Assembly (NCBI GenBank): GCA_008501785.1
Contig: QQUD01000269.1
Span: forward strand, 1-9,416
Length of the DNA stretch: 9,416 nt
From: Chloroflexota bacterium
GTDB lineage: Bacteria; Chloroflexota; Anaerolineae; Promineifilales; Promineifilaceae
Reading direction: 5' to 3'
A program made the position numbers and the translations under genes. The first letter of the stretch is position 1; each line of letters opens with the position of its first letter. Under the pieces are notes generated by a model. The model did not search any database. It saw only the letters and a program-made list of their open reading frames with translations, and had not been told where the DNA came from. Of this stretch, positions 1 through 7,004 are shown piece after piece.

Positions 1-855
1 CGGATCTTTCCCGCTAAATGCGCAACCGCCGTGACGACCCATGCCTCCGTAAGTGTCCACAATAATCTTACGTCCGGTCAAACCAGCATCACCCATTGGG
101 CCACCAACCACAAAACGGCCGGTTGGGTTCGTGTAAATGAGCAGTTCGTCATCAATCAGTTCTGCAGGCAATACTGGCATGATCACATGCTCAATCAATT
201 CCTTCCGAATCGTTTCTTGATCAACATCTGGGGCATGTTGCGTGCTGATTAACACAGTGTGAATGCGCTTTACTTTCCCATGACTATATTCAACCGTTAC
301 CTGTGATTTACCATCAGGACGCAGCCAGGGCAATGTTCCATTTTTGCGAACTTCCGTTAAACGGAGTGTCAGTTTGTGAGCCAGGTAAATGGGCATGGGC
401 ATCAAAGTGTCTGTTTCGCTACAAGCGTAACCAAACATCATTCCCTGATCGCCAGCACCTAATGAGGCTACTTCTTGCTCGGATGTGCCATTTGAGCGGT
501 ATTCCAGAGCTTTATTCACACCTTGGGCAATGTCTGGACTTTGGCTGGCAACGGCAATTTGCACACCACAAGTGTTGCCATCAAACCCCTTTTCACTGCT
601 GTCAAAGCCAATATCAGTTACTACTTCACGTACCAGCTTGTCAAAATCCACGAAGCCAGTCGTGGTAATTTCACCTAATAACAGTACAAAACCAGTTTTA
701 ACGGCCGTTTCGCAAGCAACCCGCGCCGTTGGGTCTTGTGCCAGCAATGCATCCAAAACAGCATCACTGATTTGGTCACACATTTTGTCCGGATGTCCTT
801 CCGTTACCGACTCTGACGTGAAAAGCAGACTCGGAGCATTCGTAAAAGTCGTCAT
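1..855 (-). CDS. metK: S-adenosylmethionine synthetase, C-terminally cut by the window edge
   Basis: Makes S-adenosylmethionine from methionine and ATP in the cytoplasm. I translated 285 residues from the ATG at 855-853 down to the left edge; family members are about 380-400 residues, so roughly the last 100 are outside the window. Family signatures are visible: GHPDK (residues 20-24, ATP binding), [12 protein letters not shown] (133-144, signature 1) and the glycine-rich [10 protein letters not shown] (276-285, signature 2) ending at the edge. The start is supported by a strong GGAGG Shine-Dalgarno (864-868) 8 nt upstream and by the typical N-terminus leading into [13 protein letters not shown]. 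The gene is preceded by a SAM-I riboswitch and terminator, which independently confirms the assignment. It carries one perfect AACGGCCGTT site (700-709), coding T-A-V, and one partial site at 116-121. No frameshift or missing catalytic residue is seen in the visible part. Confidence 0.97.
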   Translation of the reverse strand, partial: MTTFTNAPSLLFTSESVTEGHPDKMCDQISDAVLDALLAQDPTARVACETAVKTGFVLLLGEITTTGFVDFDKLVREVVTDIGFDSSEKGFDGNTCGVQIAVASQSPDIAQGVNKALEYRSNGTSEQEVASLGAGDQGMMFGYACSETDTLMPMPIYLAHKLTLRLTEVRKNGTLPWLRPDGKSQVTVEYSHGKVKRIHTVLISTQHAPDVDQETIRKELIEHVIMPVLPAELIDDELLIYTNPTGRFVVGGPMGDAGLTGRKIIVDTYGGMGRHGGCAFSGKDP

Positions 856-863
856 GCTTAAAA

Positions 864-868
864 CCTCC
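864..868 (-). promoter_or_regulatory. metK ribosome binding site
   Basis: GGAGG on the minus strand, 8 nt before the metK ATG. It lies just downstream of the riboswitch terminator, so it is transcribed only when the terminator is bypassed. It fixes the metK start. Confidence 0.8.
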
Positions 869-875
869 AATAAGC

Positions 876-908
876 AAATAAAAAGCCTCTTGAGCAGTCA
901 AGAGGCTT
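876..908 (-). terminator. Intrinsic terminator of the metK riboswitch
   Basis: On the minus strand an 11-bp perfect stem, AAGCCTCTTGA (908-898) with TCAAGAGGCTT (893-883), closes a 4-nt CTGC loop. It is followed by the T-rich run TTTTTATTT (884-876), whose first two T also close the stem. This is a textbook Rho-independent terminator between the aptamer and the metK ribosome binding site. Its 5' arm (CCTCTT, 905-900) can instead pair with AAGAGG (930-925) at the 3' side of aptamer helix P1, giving an antiterminator of about 7 bp including one G-U pair. The expected logic is SAM bound, P1 formed, terminator formed, metK off. Confidence 0.93.
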
Positions 909-927
909 GCGATTTACATTCCTACCT

Positions 928-1024
928 CTTATCTGTCAGCAGCTGCTGCCGAATTTAGCACCTTCCCTCACTGGGGGGTTGCTGCAGTTTCACCGGGTCG
1001 GTTCCCTCCACTGCTCTTGATAAG
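928..1024 (-). promoter_or_regulatory. SAM-I (S-box) riboswitch aptamer upstream of metK
   Basis: Read on the minus strand, the sequence has the S-box hallmarks in order. P1 starts with CTTATC (1024-1019) and closes with GATAAG (933-928). The conserved AAGAG and GGAGGGA follow, then P2 GCAGT/ACTGC around GTGAAACTGCAGCAACC, a short C-rich/G-rich P3, the conserved AAGGTGCTAAATTC, and a P4 hairpin built on CAGC/GCTG (about 950-939). Such RNAs bind S-adenosylmethionine and control methionine and SAM genes, matching the metK immediately downstream. Together with the following terminator it forms a complete transcriptional OFF switch. Recognition rests on consensus motifs read by eye; no covariance model was run. 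Confidence 0.95.
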
Positions 1025-1044
1025 TTTGTCAAATTTGCGGAAAG

Positions 1045-1072
1045 AGTATATCGGATCAATTCCGTTTGTCAA
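1045..1072 (-). promoter_or_regulatory. Sigma70-type promoter of the metK leader
   Basis: On the minus strand a perfect -35 TTGACA (1072-1067) is followed after 16 nt by -10 TATACT (1050-1045), one mismatch from TATAAT. The predicted transcription start, near 1036-1038, falls a dozen bases before the riboswitch P1 helix, as expected for a riboswitch leader. It gives metK its own transcription unit, separate from fabI upstream. Confidence 0.72.
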
Positions 1073-1158
1073 AATCCGCTAATTATTACTATAACAAATA
1101 GCTCTTAAAGCTTTTATTACACAATTATTAAATGGTTTGCATACTACCAATTTAGCTT

Positions 1159-1950
1159 CTATTCCCATTTTTCTGGAGGTTCCGGCATACCCAGAATGTG
1201 ATAACCAGCATCCACATAAACGATTTCACCCGTCACACCACTGCTTAAATCACTACACAGCCACAATGCCGTTTTCCCAACTTCATCCTGGTTAACATTA
1301 CGCCGCAACGGGGATCGTTCGCCAACATAATTCAACATTTTACGAAAACCAGCAATACCAGATGCAGCTAAAGTCTTGATTGGACCGGCAGAAATCGCAT
1401 TTACACGGATATTTTGCGGACCCAGGTCTGCCGCTAAATACCGGGTACTCGCTTCAAGCGCAGCTTTAGCAACGCCCATCACATTGTAATGCGGCACAGC
1501 TTTTTCCGCGCCATAATAAGACATACTGATGATGCTACCGCCATCGGTCATGAGCGGTACCGCACGTTTCGCCAACGCCACCAAACTGTAGGCGCTTATG
1601 TCCAACGCAATTTTGAACCCATCACGACTCGTATCCACAAAACGTCCAGTTAAATCCTCACGCACAGCATAGGCAACTGCATGAACCAAAATATCAATGT
1701 TTCCGAAATGGTCGGCGGCCTTAGCAAACACCTCATCTATTTCTTCATCAGATGAGACGTCACATTTTTCTACAAATGTCACATCGAGCTGCTCAGCTAA
1801 CGGCCGTACCCGACGCTCAAGCTGCGGAATGCCATAGCTGAACCCAATTTCCGCGCCTTGTGCATGCAATGACTTCGCAATTCCCCAAGCAATTGAATTT
1901 TTATTTGCAATACCAAAAATGAGGGCTTTTTTGCCTTCTAGAAACTTCAT
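1159..1950 (-). CDS. fabI: Enoyl-[acyl-carrier-protein] reductase (NADH), FabI type
   Basis: Catalyses the last, NAD(P)H-dependent reduction of each fatty-acid elongation cycle in the cytoplasm. The 263 residues match the usual FabI length. The N-terminus has the divergent short-chain dehydrogenase nucleotide-binding motif [15 protein letters not shown] (11-25), specific to enoyl reductases. The catalytic pair is Y155-x6-K162 in [13 protein letters not shown], with Y145/Y146 in SYYGAEK before it and the typical [17 protein letters not shown] segment (183-199) after it. The position equivalent to E. coli Gly93 is Ala92 (HAVAYA), as in Bacillus-type FabI, so this is not by itself a sign of triclosan resistance. 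A strong ribosome binding site, GGAGGAAGG (1966-1958), sits 7 nt before the ATG. It lies 46 nt after the DNA glycosylase gene, with no clear promoter between, so co-transcription is plausible. An AACGGCCGTA site is at 1799-1808. Confidence 0.97.
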   Translation of the reverse strand: MKFLEGKKALIFGIANKNSIAWGIAKSLHAQGAEIGFSYGIPQLERRVRPLAEQLDVTFVEKCDVSSDEEIDEVFAKAADHFGNIDILVHAVAYAVREDLTGRFVDTSRDGFKIALDISAYSLVALAKRAVPLMTDGGSIISMSYYGAEKAVPHYNVMGVAKAALEASTRYLAADLGPQNIRVNAISAGPIKTLAASGIAGFRKMLNYVGERSPLRRNVNQDEVGKTALWLCSDLSSGVTGEIVYVDAGYHILGMPEPPEKWE

Positions 1951-1996
1951 GAATAATCCTTCCTCCGGTTATTTTGTGTAAAATCAAAAAAGTATT

Positions 1997-2605
1997 TTAC
2001 TTAGAGACAAATGCATTTTCCCGTATCCAATAGCGCCAGGGCATTGAATACCAAGGTTCAGGAGTTTTTCCCATTCCGATGCGTGGCCCGGTTTCAATTG
2101 CCTCTGCAGCAACAGGGTCTGCATTTTCTATCCATATAACCCCATCAGCGTCACAAAGGTTTGCTCCATTTAAGGATTTATCAATTGCTAATGATTGAGC
2201 CAGCTTTGCTGGGCCGTTCGTTAACTGCGCAACAGGCCGATTCCTTCGATTGGCAATCATCGTGTCCATCCCTTCAACAGGTTCCAATGCGCGAATCAAA
2301 ACAGCGTTAGGTTTACCTATTTGCCCCGTCACCACATTAAACATCCAATGCATACCATAGGTGAAATAAACGTAGCTGACGCCTGCTGGACCAAACATAA
2401 CGGCCGTTCTCGGTGTAGGACGACCGTTATTCGCTTGATCGCCATGACAAGCCAAGTCAGGCACATCTGCATCACAATACGCTTCAGTCTCGACAATAAT
2501 ACCGCTAAGTCGCTGCCCATTTATGAGACGAACCAACCGCTTGCCCAGCAAATCCTGGGCAACGACCCTTGCTGACCGCGCATAAAAATCATGCATTAAT
2601 CTCAT
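1997..2605 (-). CDS. Putative 3-methyladenine DNA glycosylase, AAG/MPG family
   Basis: Removes alkylated purines such as 3-methyladenine from DNA by flipping the base, starting base-excision repair. Numbered from the ATG at 2605 (202 aa, normal for bacterial members): the catalytic region VETEAY places the water-activating Glu at 41 and the base-stacking Tyr at 43. ACH gives His54, TPRTAVMFGPAG (65-76) and YVYFTYGMHW follow, then IRALEPVEG with Arg105, LTNGPAKLAQ, and a C-terminal PRIGMGK...PWRYWI. Start choice: an in-frame ATG at 2614 abuts AGGGA (2619-2615) with no spacer, whereas the ATG at 2605 has 9 nt, so I prefer 2605; 2614 adds three residues. It begins 20 nt after the histidine kinase stop. 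A perfect AACGGCCGTT lies at 2399-2408, coding T-A-V. The family also accepts hypoxanthine and ethenoadenine, so exact substrates are unknown. Confidence 0.93.
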   Translation of the reverse strand: MRLMHDFYARSARVVAQDLLGKRLVRLINGQRLSGIIVETEAYCDADVPDLACHGDQANNGRPTPRTAVMFGPAGVSYVYFTYGMHWMFNVVTGQIGKPNAVLIRALEPVEGMDTMIANRRNRPVAQLTNGPAKLAQSLAIDKSLNGANLCDADGVIWIENADPVAAEAIETGPRIGMGKTPEPWYSMPWRYWIRENAFVSK

Positions 2606-2625
2606 CACGCACATTCCCTATTCAC

Positions 2626-5313
2626 TTATTTAAAAAATGGAAACCACACAGAAAATCGTGTACCGTCTTCAGCACTTGAGGTAACCTGAATTTCCCCACC
2701 ATATCTCTCAACAATACTCTTCACAATTGACAAACCCAATCCAGTTCCCGGCACACCAAGGTCGTTAGCCGCTTCCCCTCTAAAAAATCGATCAAATATT
2801 TTTTCTAGTTCCTCATCTGGAACACCCACCCCATTGTCAACAATATCAATTTGCAAACAATCACCCTGGTCAAAAATCGACAAAAACACCTCGCCTCGTT
2901 CTGGTGTAAAAACAAAGGCATTGGTTAACAAATTAGTCAAAACAGTATCAAAATGAAGTTCCGAAGCTGATACTAAGGGTAATTCTGAGGAAACTTGCTC
3001 CTTAAAAAGGATCGTCCGTTTATCAGCTTCTGCCCGAAAACCAGGCAACAATGCATTGATACGCTCAACGGGGTCCACAGAAGTTTCATAATTATAGGGA
3101 GATGCTGTCTCTAACCGAGATAAATCCAGCAGGTCTTGAATTAACCGGGTTAATCTATCTGTTTCCTCATGCAATACACGCAAATAACGGTCTCGCTTTT
3201 CAGGCTTGCCACGTTCTAACAAAGAAAGGTAGGTTTTTATGCTAGTTAAAGGAGTGCGCAATTCATGTGTAACCGTAGAGGTAAATTGGGTTTTCAGGCG
3301 ATCAACCTCTTTCAAACGTGTAATATCTGCATGAACACTAACAAACCCCGTTACATCGCCATCTGAACTACGAAGTGGCGTAACGGTTAATGACACATCA
3401 TATAAAGTGCCATCTTTGCGCAGATTAATTACTTCACCAGACCAATAACTGCCTTCAAGAACGGTTTGCCATAACTCCGAAAAGGTGCTGTCAGGCATTT
3501 TACCACTGTTAAAAATGCGTGGGCTTTGATTTAATAGTTCGTCTTGACAATAACCAGATTGTTTTTCTAAAGCAGGGTTGACATATAAGATACGGCCGTT
3601 TATATCTGTTAAAACAATCCCTTCACCAGCACTTTCTAATATCGCCAATGTCCGATCTTTTTCAGCTTGCAATTCGGCCGTTCTTACAGTCACTTTTCTC
3701 GCCAATGTATCTGCTTGTTGCCTCAGTGTCTCGTATAAATGAGCACGTTCCATGGCGGTGCTTATTTGCCCCGCGAGCGTTCTCAAAAAACGAACATCAT
3801 TGCTTTTGAACCGGTACTTTTCACAACTTTCAACACATATCAATGCAACGACACGGTCATTGATTTTAATTGGCGTCACAACCGCCGATTGAGATGATGG
3901 CAATAAATAGCTGAGCGAGTTTGTGTCATTATTAGAACGGATAACAGGTTCACCAATGTTAATGGCTCTTTGAACGATGCTTTCCACTGTGACAATTTCC
4001 TCAAATTGTGTGTTAGGCAACAAGCCCACAAAAGAGGAATGAGGAACCAGTTTTCTACCTAATTGATCTAAAATCACAAAACCAAATAATTCAGGATAAA
4101 GATTTTCCGAGATAAGCATCGTTGCTTCTTGAAAAAGATCATCAATTTCGGTTGTTTCACCGGCAATAGTTGATACCTGATTGAGTAGTGCCAATTCTTT
4201 AGCCTGTTGTCTTGTTTCAGTAAATAATCGGGCATGTTCAATGGCTAAGGCAGCTTGATTGACAACGCCCTTGCAAAGCATAATTTCTTCTTGCGAAAAT
4301 GGACGTGGTGCATGCCACGCATGAATTAATAACAGTCCAATTGGCCGATCCTGCACCAAGAGTGGAATATACAAAAGCGAGCAAAGCCCTTGTTTAACCG
4401 CATTTTTTAGTCGGGCATTTGCAAATGGATATTGCCGTAAATCATTTATCCAAAATGGCTGACGTTTCTGCAGAGCAATATTCGTCGCATAAGATTCGCT
4501 GGCCTTAAATTGAACATCAAACTCAATTTTTGTATATGAGGGATCAATTACCCAGTCACTCATCAACCGCAAGTTATCACCATCTGGCTCCAAGATAGCA
4601 ATATTACAGCTATGAATGCCAACAAGATACCGTCGAATGGTGTGAAGCGTACGATTGACAACCTCATCAAGATCAAGTGTCGCTGTTACATATTCTGAAA
4701 CTTCGTTAAAAATCTCTGCTTCCTGGCGTCGCCTACGTTCAGATTCATAAATTTGCGCGTTTGACAGCACAATAGCCGCGTGTTTGGAAATGGCTTCACA
4801 TAGCGCAATTTCATTCGGTAAAAAATCGCGCCGGTATCGACTTTCCCAAATGTCTGCATATCCAACAATTTTCCCTTTGACAGCCAATGGCACAATCAAT
4901 GACGATTTTACTTTGAAATCAAGCATTTGCTGTCGCCGCCAAACTGGCAAATCGGGGTTGACAGCATGTGCAACTATCGGTTCTGCAGTGTGCAACCACG
5001 CCGCTTTTGCTTCATCCTGGCTTTTAAGATCATAAGATATATCAAGCTTAGACACTTTTTCAGCGGATGTGGCTTCCTCTGATTGGTATTCTGCGATGAT
5101 AATAGCTGTTTGAATATCATCTCGTCTGCCAACGATATAGGCGCTCGTTGCATTGATAACTTGAACGAGTTGTTCAGCTAATTGAGATAGGATAGTGTTA
5201 ACATCGAGGCTGGCAGAAACGGCCGTAATTGCTTCCAGCAACACATCTTGACCAACCTCTGATTTTAATCCATTATCTGAACGATAGTGCCGTGATGAAT
5301 CCTGTTTACTCAT
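2626..5313 (-). CDS. Soluble multi-GAF/PAS sensor histidine kinase
   Basis: An 895-residue cytoplasmic sensor kinase with no membrane segment or signal peptide. Order: GAF-like domain 1 (about 25-190), GAF 2 (about 205-365), GAF 3 (about 370-530), a short coiled linker (about 530-560), a PAS domain (about 555-668; ESAGEGIVLTDINGRILYVNP and the PAC-like ending GFVSVHADITRLKEVDRLK), a HisKA dimerisation domain and a HATPase_c domain. The autophosphorylated residue is His683 in THELRTPLTS. N box NLLTNAFVFTP (794-804, Asn798), G1 DNGVG (826-830), F box FDRFFRG (840-846) and G2 GTGLGLS (856-862) are all intact, so it should be active. No receiver domain is fused and no response regulator gene is in the window, so the partner and target are unknown; the ligands of the GAF domains cannot be read from sequence. 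The ATG at 5313 follows AAAGG at a 7-nt spacing. It is followed closely by the DNA glycosylase and fabI on the same strand. Confidence 0.95.
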   Translation of the reverse strand: MSKQDSSRHYRSDNGLKSEVGQDVLLEAITAVSASLDVNTILSQLAEQLVQVINATSAYIVGRRDDIQTAIIIAEYQSEEATSAEKVSKLDISYDLKSQDEAKAAWLHTAEPIVAHAVNPDLPVWRRQQMLDFKVKSSLIVPLAVKGKIVGYADIWESRYRRDFLPNEIALCEAISKHAAIVLSNAQIYESERRRRQEAEIFNEVSEYVTATLDLDEVVNRTLHTIRRYLVGIHSCNIAILEPDGDNLRLMSDWVIDPSYTKIEFDVQFKASESYATNIALQKRQPFWINDLRQYPFANARLKNAVKQGLCSLLYIPLLVQDRPIGLLLIHAWHAPRPFSQEEIMLCKGVVNQAALAIEHARLFTETRQQAKELALLNQVSTIAGETTEIDDLFQEATMLISENLYPELFGFVILDQLGRKLVPHSSFVGLLPNTQFEEIVTVESIVQRAINIGEPVIRSNNDTNSLSYLLPSSQSAVVTPIKINDRVVALICVESCEKYRFKSNDVRFLRTLAGQISTAMERAHLYETLRQQADTLARKVTVRTAELQAEKDRTLAILESAGEGIVLTDINGRILYVNPALEKQSGYCQDELLNQSPRIFNSGKMPDSTFSELWQTVLEGSYWSGEVINLRKDGTLYDVSLTVTPLRSSDGDVTGFVSVHADITRLKEVDRLKTQFTSTVTHELRTPLTSIKTYLSLLERGKPEKRDRYLRVLHEETDRLTRLIQDLLDLSRLETASPYNYETSVDPVERINALLPGFRAEADKRTILFKEQVSSELPLVSASELHFDTVLTNLLTNAFVFTPERGEVFLSIFDQGDCLQIDIVDNGVGVPDEELEKIFDRFFRGEAANDLGVPGTGLGLSIVKSIVERYGGEIQVTSSAEDGTRFSVWFPFFK

Positions 5314-5344
5314 TCATAAACCTTTACCCTCACCAATCAGTGCA

Positions 5345-5373
5345 ATCATAATAGATTCTAACCTTAATGAAAA
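5345..5373 (-). promoter_or_regulatory. Candidate promoter of the histidine kinase
   Basis: On the minus strand -10 TATGAT (5350-5345, 5/6 to consensus) is preceded after 17 nt by TTTTCA (5373-5368, 4/6). Placement about 30 nt upstream of the start codon is reasonable, but the -35 is weak. Confidence 0.3.
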
Positions 5374-5408
5374 GGGGAAAATACGCATAGCTTCAACCAC
5401 AAAAACAC

Positions 5409-5436
5409 TTGCCCTTCCGCACGACCGAGCTAAAAT
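5409..5436 (+). promoter_or_regulatory. Candidate promoter of the proline dehydrogenase gene
   Basis: TTGCCC (5409-5414, 4/6 to the -35 consensus), a 16-nt spacer and TAAAAT (5431-5436, 5/6 to the -10 consensus). It lies in the 196-bp divergent region, 73 bp before the preferred start codon, and back-to-back with the candidate kinase promoter. The two divergent genes could share regulation. No operator palindrome was recognised. Confidence 0.4.
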
Positions 5437-5509
5437 CACACCCATCAAACACCTTTACAATCAGGAAGAGATGCCCACACCCTCTTCCAATTTTCAAAGG
5501 AATTCCACA

Positions 5510-6526
5510 ATGGACAAAAAGCGTAAATCTTTATTCCCACTTTTTATCGGATTAACGGCTTTTGCCGTTCTTATTTACCAATATGGTGAAACATGGATGA
5601 GGCACCTTTTACTGTATCTTTCAACAGCAAAATGGGCCAGAAAATTAGTTACCCATACAGCATTAGCCTGGCGTGTAGCCAGCCGTTTTGTGGCTGGTGA
5701 AACGATTGAAGATGCCATCACAACAACAAAGCAGTTGAATGCAAAAGATATGCATGTCACACTCGACTATCTAGGTGAAAACGTATCCCGAGCAGACGAA
5801 GCGATTGAAGCCTGCAACCATATCATGCAATTGCTCGAAAAAATTCATGAAACCGGTGTAGATGCCACTGTTTCAATCAAACTCAGCCAAATTGGTATGC
5901 ACATTGACCCAATATTAATGAAGCAAAATGCTGAGGCAATACTGCAATGCGCCCAAAAATTTAATAATCGCATCCGCCTGGACATGGAAGAAGGCAGCAC
6001 AGTTGATATAACTTTAGATTTATATCGATCTCTACGATACCATCAGGGATTTGAAAACGTAGGTGTTGTCATTCAGTCATATTTATTTCGCAGTTGCGAA
6101 GATGTACAAAAACTCATTCGGGAGGGTGCTTCTGTGCGCTTGTGCAAAGGAGCATATGCGGAACCTGCCGAGATTGCCTTCTCGAAAAAAGAAGATACTG
6201 ACAGCAGCTTTGTGCAACTCACTCAATTAATGCTCAGTGAAGAAGCGCGTCAAAATGGCGTGCATCTGGGGGTCGCTACTCATGATGAGCAAATGATTCA
6301 AGCCACGATTGATTATGCGACAAGTCAACAAATCTCATCAGATGATTTTGAATTTCAAATGCTGTTTGGGGTACGCAGAGATTTACAGGAGGAGCTGGTA
6401 GCAAAAGGATATCAAATGCGTGTTTATGTACCATTTGGGACGGCCTGGTATCCTTATTTTGTGCGTCGTCTTGCTGAAAGACCAGCCAACCTTTGGTTTT
6501 TCTTAAGCAACTTTATTCGACGATAA
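5510..6526 (+). CDS. Proline dehydrogenase (monofunctional, FAD-dependent) with N-terminal membrane segment
   Basis: Oxidises L-proline to pyrroline-5-carboxylate, passing electrons from FAD to the quinone pool. Numbered from the ATG at 5510 (338 aa): barrel motifs are VTLDYLGE (83-90), SIKLSQIG, RLDMEEG (156-162), QSYLFR (189-194), RLCKGAY (210-216), ATHDE (256-260), YVPFG (306-310) and the proline-carboxylate-binding Arg pair in YFVRRLAERP (319-320). All the signature elements of the family appear intact. It resembles the single-domain enzymes of Deinococcus/Thermus and Bacillus (about 300 aa) rather than bifunctional PutA. Start choice: AAGGA lies 8 nt before 5510; an in-frame ATG at 5471 has AGGA only 4 nt away and would add 13 unremarkable residues. 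The N-terminus is KKRK followed by a hydrophobic stretch (about 8-25), suggesting a membrane anchor, which is not a standard part of the family. No P5C dehydrogenase is adjacent. It is the only plus-strand gene and the only complete gene lacking any CGGCCG site. Confidence 0.93.
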   Translation: MDKKRKSLFPLFIGLTAFAVLIYQYGETWMRHLLLYLSTAKWARKLVTHTALAWRVASRFVAGETIEDAITTTKQLNAKDMHVTLDYLGENVSRADEAIEACNHIMQLLEKIHETGVDATVSIKLSQIGMHIDPILMKQNAEAILQCAQKFNNRIRLDMEEGSTVDITLDLYRSLRYHQGFENVGVVIQSYLFRSCEDVQKLIREGASVRLCKGAYAEPAEIAFSKKEDTDSSFVQLTQLMLSEEARQNGVHLGVATHDEQMIQATIDYATSQQISSDDFEFQMLFGVRRDLQEELVAKGYQMRVYVPFGTAWYPYFVRRLAERPANLWFFLSNFIRR

Positions 6527-6536
6527 ACTAAATCCA

Positions 6537-6596
6537 TTTTCCCGGAAGCTTTGCACCTGTTTTTCAAGCAAACCTTGATATAAGCTTCCGGGGAAA
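6537..6596. repeat. 60-bp inverted repeat between convergent genes
   Basis: TTTTCCCGGAAGCTT (6537-6551) is the reverse complement of AAGCTTCCGGGGAAA (6582-6596) apart from one T-G wobble, and encloses a 30-nt loop. A smaller TTTGC/GCAAA pair lies inside. It sits 10 nt after the proline dehydrogenase stop and 17 nt after the dgkA-family stop on the other strand, so it may serve as a shared transcription barrier. Neither strand has a U-tract after the stem, and the loop is long, so it is not a classical intrinsic terminator. A small mobile-element relic with 15-bp terminal repeats is an alternative. Confidence 0.6.
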
Positions 6597-6613
6597 TGCA
6601 GCCCTCAAACTTG

Positions 6614-7003
6614 TCATCCACCAAATAATTTAGCGAGTAAGGGTGGCCCTAACAACAGCAATCCAACCAAAACAGACCCAATTGCCCCGACTAAAACGGC
6701 CGCTGCTGCCACATCTTTGGCTGCTTTAGCCAATGGGTGAAATTCAGGCATAACCATATCGACAACCGCTTCGATAGCTGTGTTCATAAACTCAGCCATC
6801 CAAACTGCCATCATTGCCAATATGATAACCGCCCAATCACGCAGTGGAATTTGTAGCCACAAGCCCATTATCAAAACTGCCAGACTAATTAATGCATGAA
6901 TCCACGCGTTGTGTTGGGTACGCAGGACATACCACCATCCTTCAAATGCATATTTAAAGCTTTTTGCGCGGTCATAAATTTCGTTTTGGGCCTTTTGCTG
7001 CAT
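6614..7003 (-). CDS. dgkA: DgkA-family lipid kinase (diacylglycerol or undecaprenol kinase)
   Basis: A small integral membrane kinase that phosphorylates a lipid alcohol. In Gram-positive-type lineages the family mostly acts on undecaprenol, recycling the cell-wall carrier. The signature EFMNTAIEAVVD followed by AKAAKDVAAAAVLV (E71, N74, E78, D82, K96, D97 numbered from 7003) carries the metal- and ATP-site residues. There are three membrane helices: about 37-53, 57-72 with the E-x2-N motif just after, and 98-118. The N-terminal amphipathic stretch SFKYAFEGWWYVLRTQHN is typical. Start choice: the ATG at 7003 has GAGG six nt upstream and begins 1 nt after the ybeY stop (TGAAATG), suggesting translational coupling; an in-frame ATG at 7015 would overlap ybeY by 11 nt but has no Shine-Dalgarno. 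Length is 129 aa, normal. Substrate cannot be decided from sequence. The stretch coding AAAV carries a partial CGGCCG site at 6697-6702. Confidence 0.94.
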   Translation of the reverse strand: MQQKAQNEIYDRAKSFKYAFEGWWYVLRTQHNAWIHALISLAVLIMGLWLQIPLRDWAVIILAMMAVWMAEFMNTAIEAVVDMVMPEFHPLAKAAKDVAAAAVLVGAIGSVLVGLLLLGPPLLAKLFGG

Positions 7004-7004
7004 T

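Larger units (their letters stand above)
856..1158. other. fabI-metK intergenic region (303 bp), leader plus AT-rich spacer
   Basis: Positions 856-1072 are taken up by the metK promoter, riboswitch, terminator and ribosome binding site. The remaining part, about 1073-1158, is AT-rich. I see no ORF, no RNA gene and no convincing terminator for fabI in it. The 8-bp palindrome AAAGCTTT near 1107-1114 is too short to call. Confidence 0.7.

Noticed and set aside
31..958. Three plus-strand open frames of 73-157 residues
   Set aside because: They are antisense to metK and its riboswitch; the minus-strand translation gives an unambiguous MetK.
1024..1033. Second TTGACA considered as an additional metK promoter
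   Set aside because: No -10-like hexamer at 16-18 nt; the downstream bases are the riboswitch P2 region.
1978..2000. AT-only hairpin GTAAAAT/ATTTTAC between glycosylase and fabI genes, considered as a terminator
   Set aside because: Seven weak pairs, nearly all A-T, overlapping the glycosylase stop; too unstable to call a terminator.
2321..2575. Open frames on both strands inside the DNA glycosylase gene
   Set aside because: Shadow frames without ribosome binding sites or recognisable protein content.
4686..5035. Open frames inside the histidine kinase gene on both strands
   Set aside because: They overlap the intact GAF-domain coding region and have no recognisable domain.
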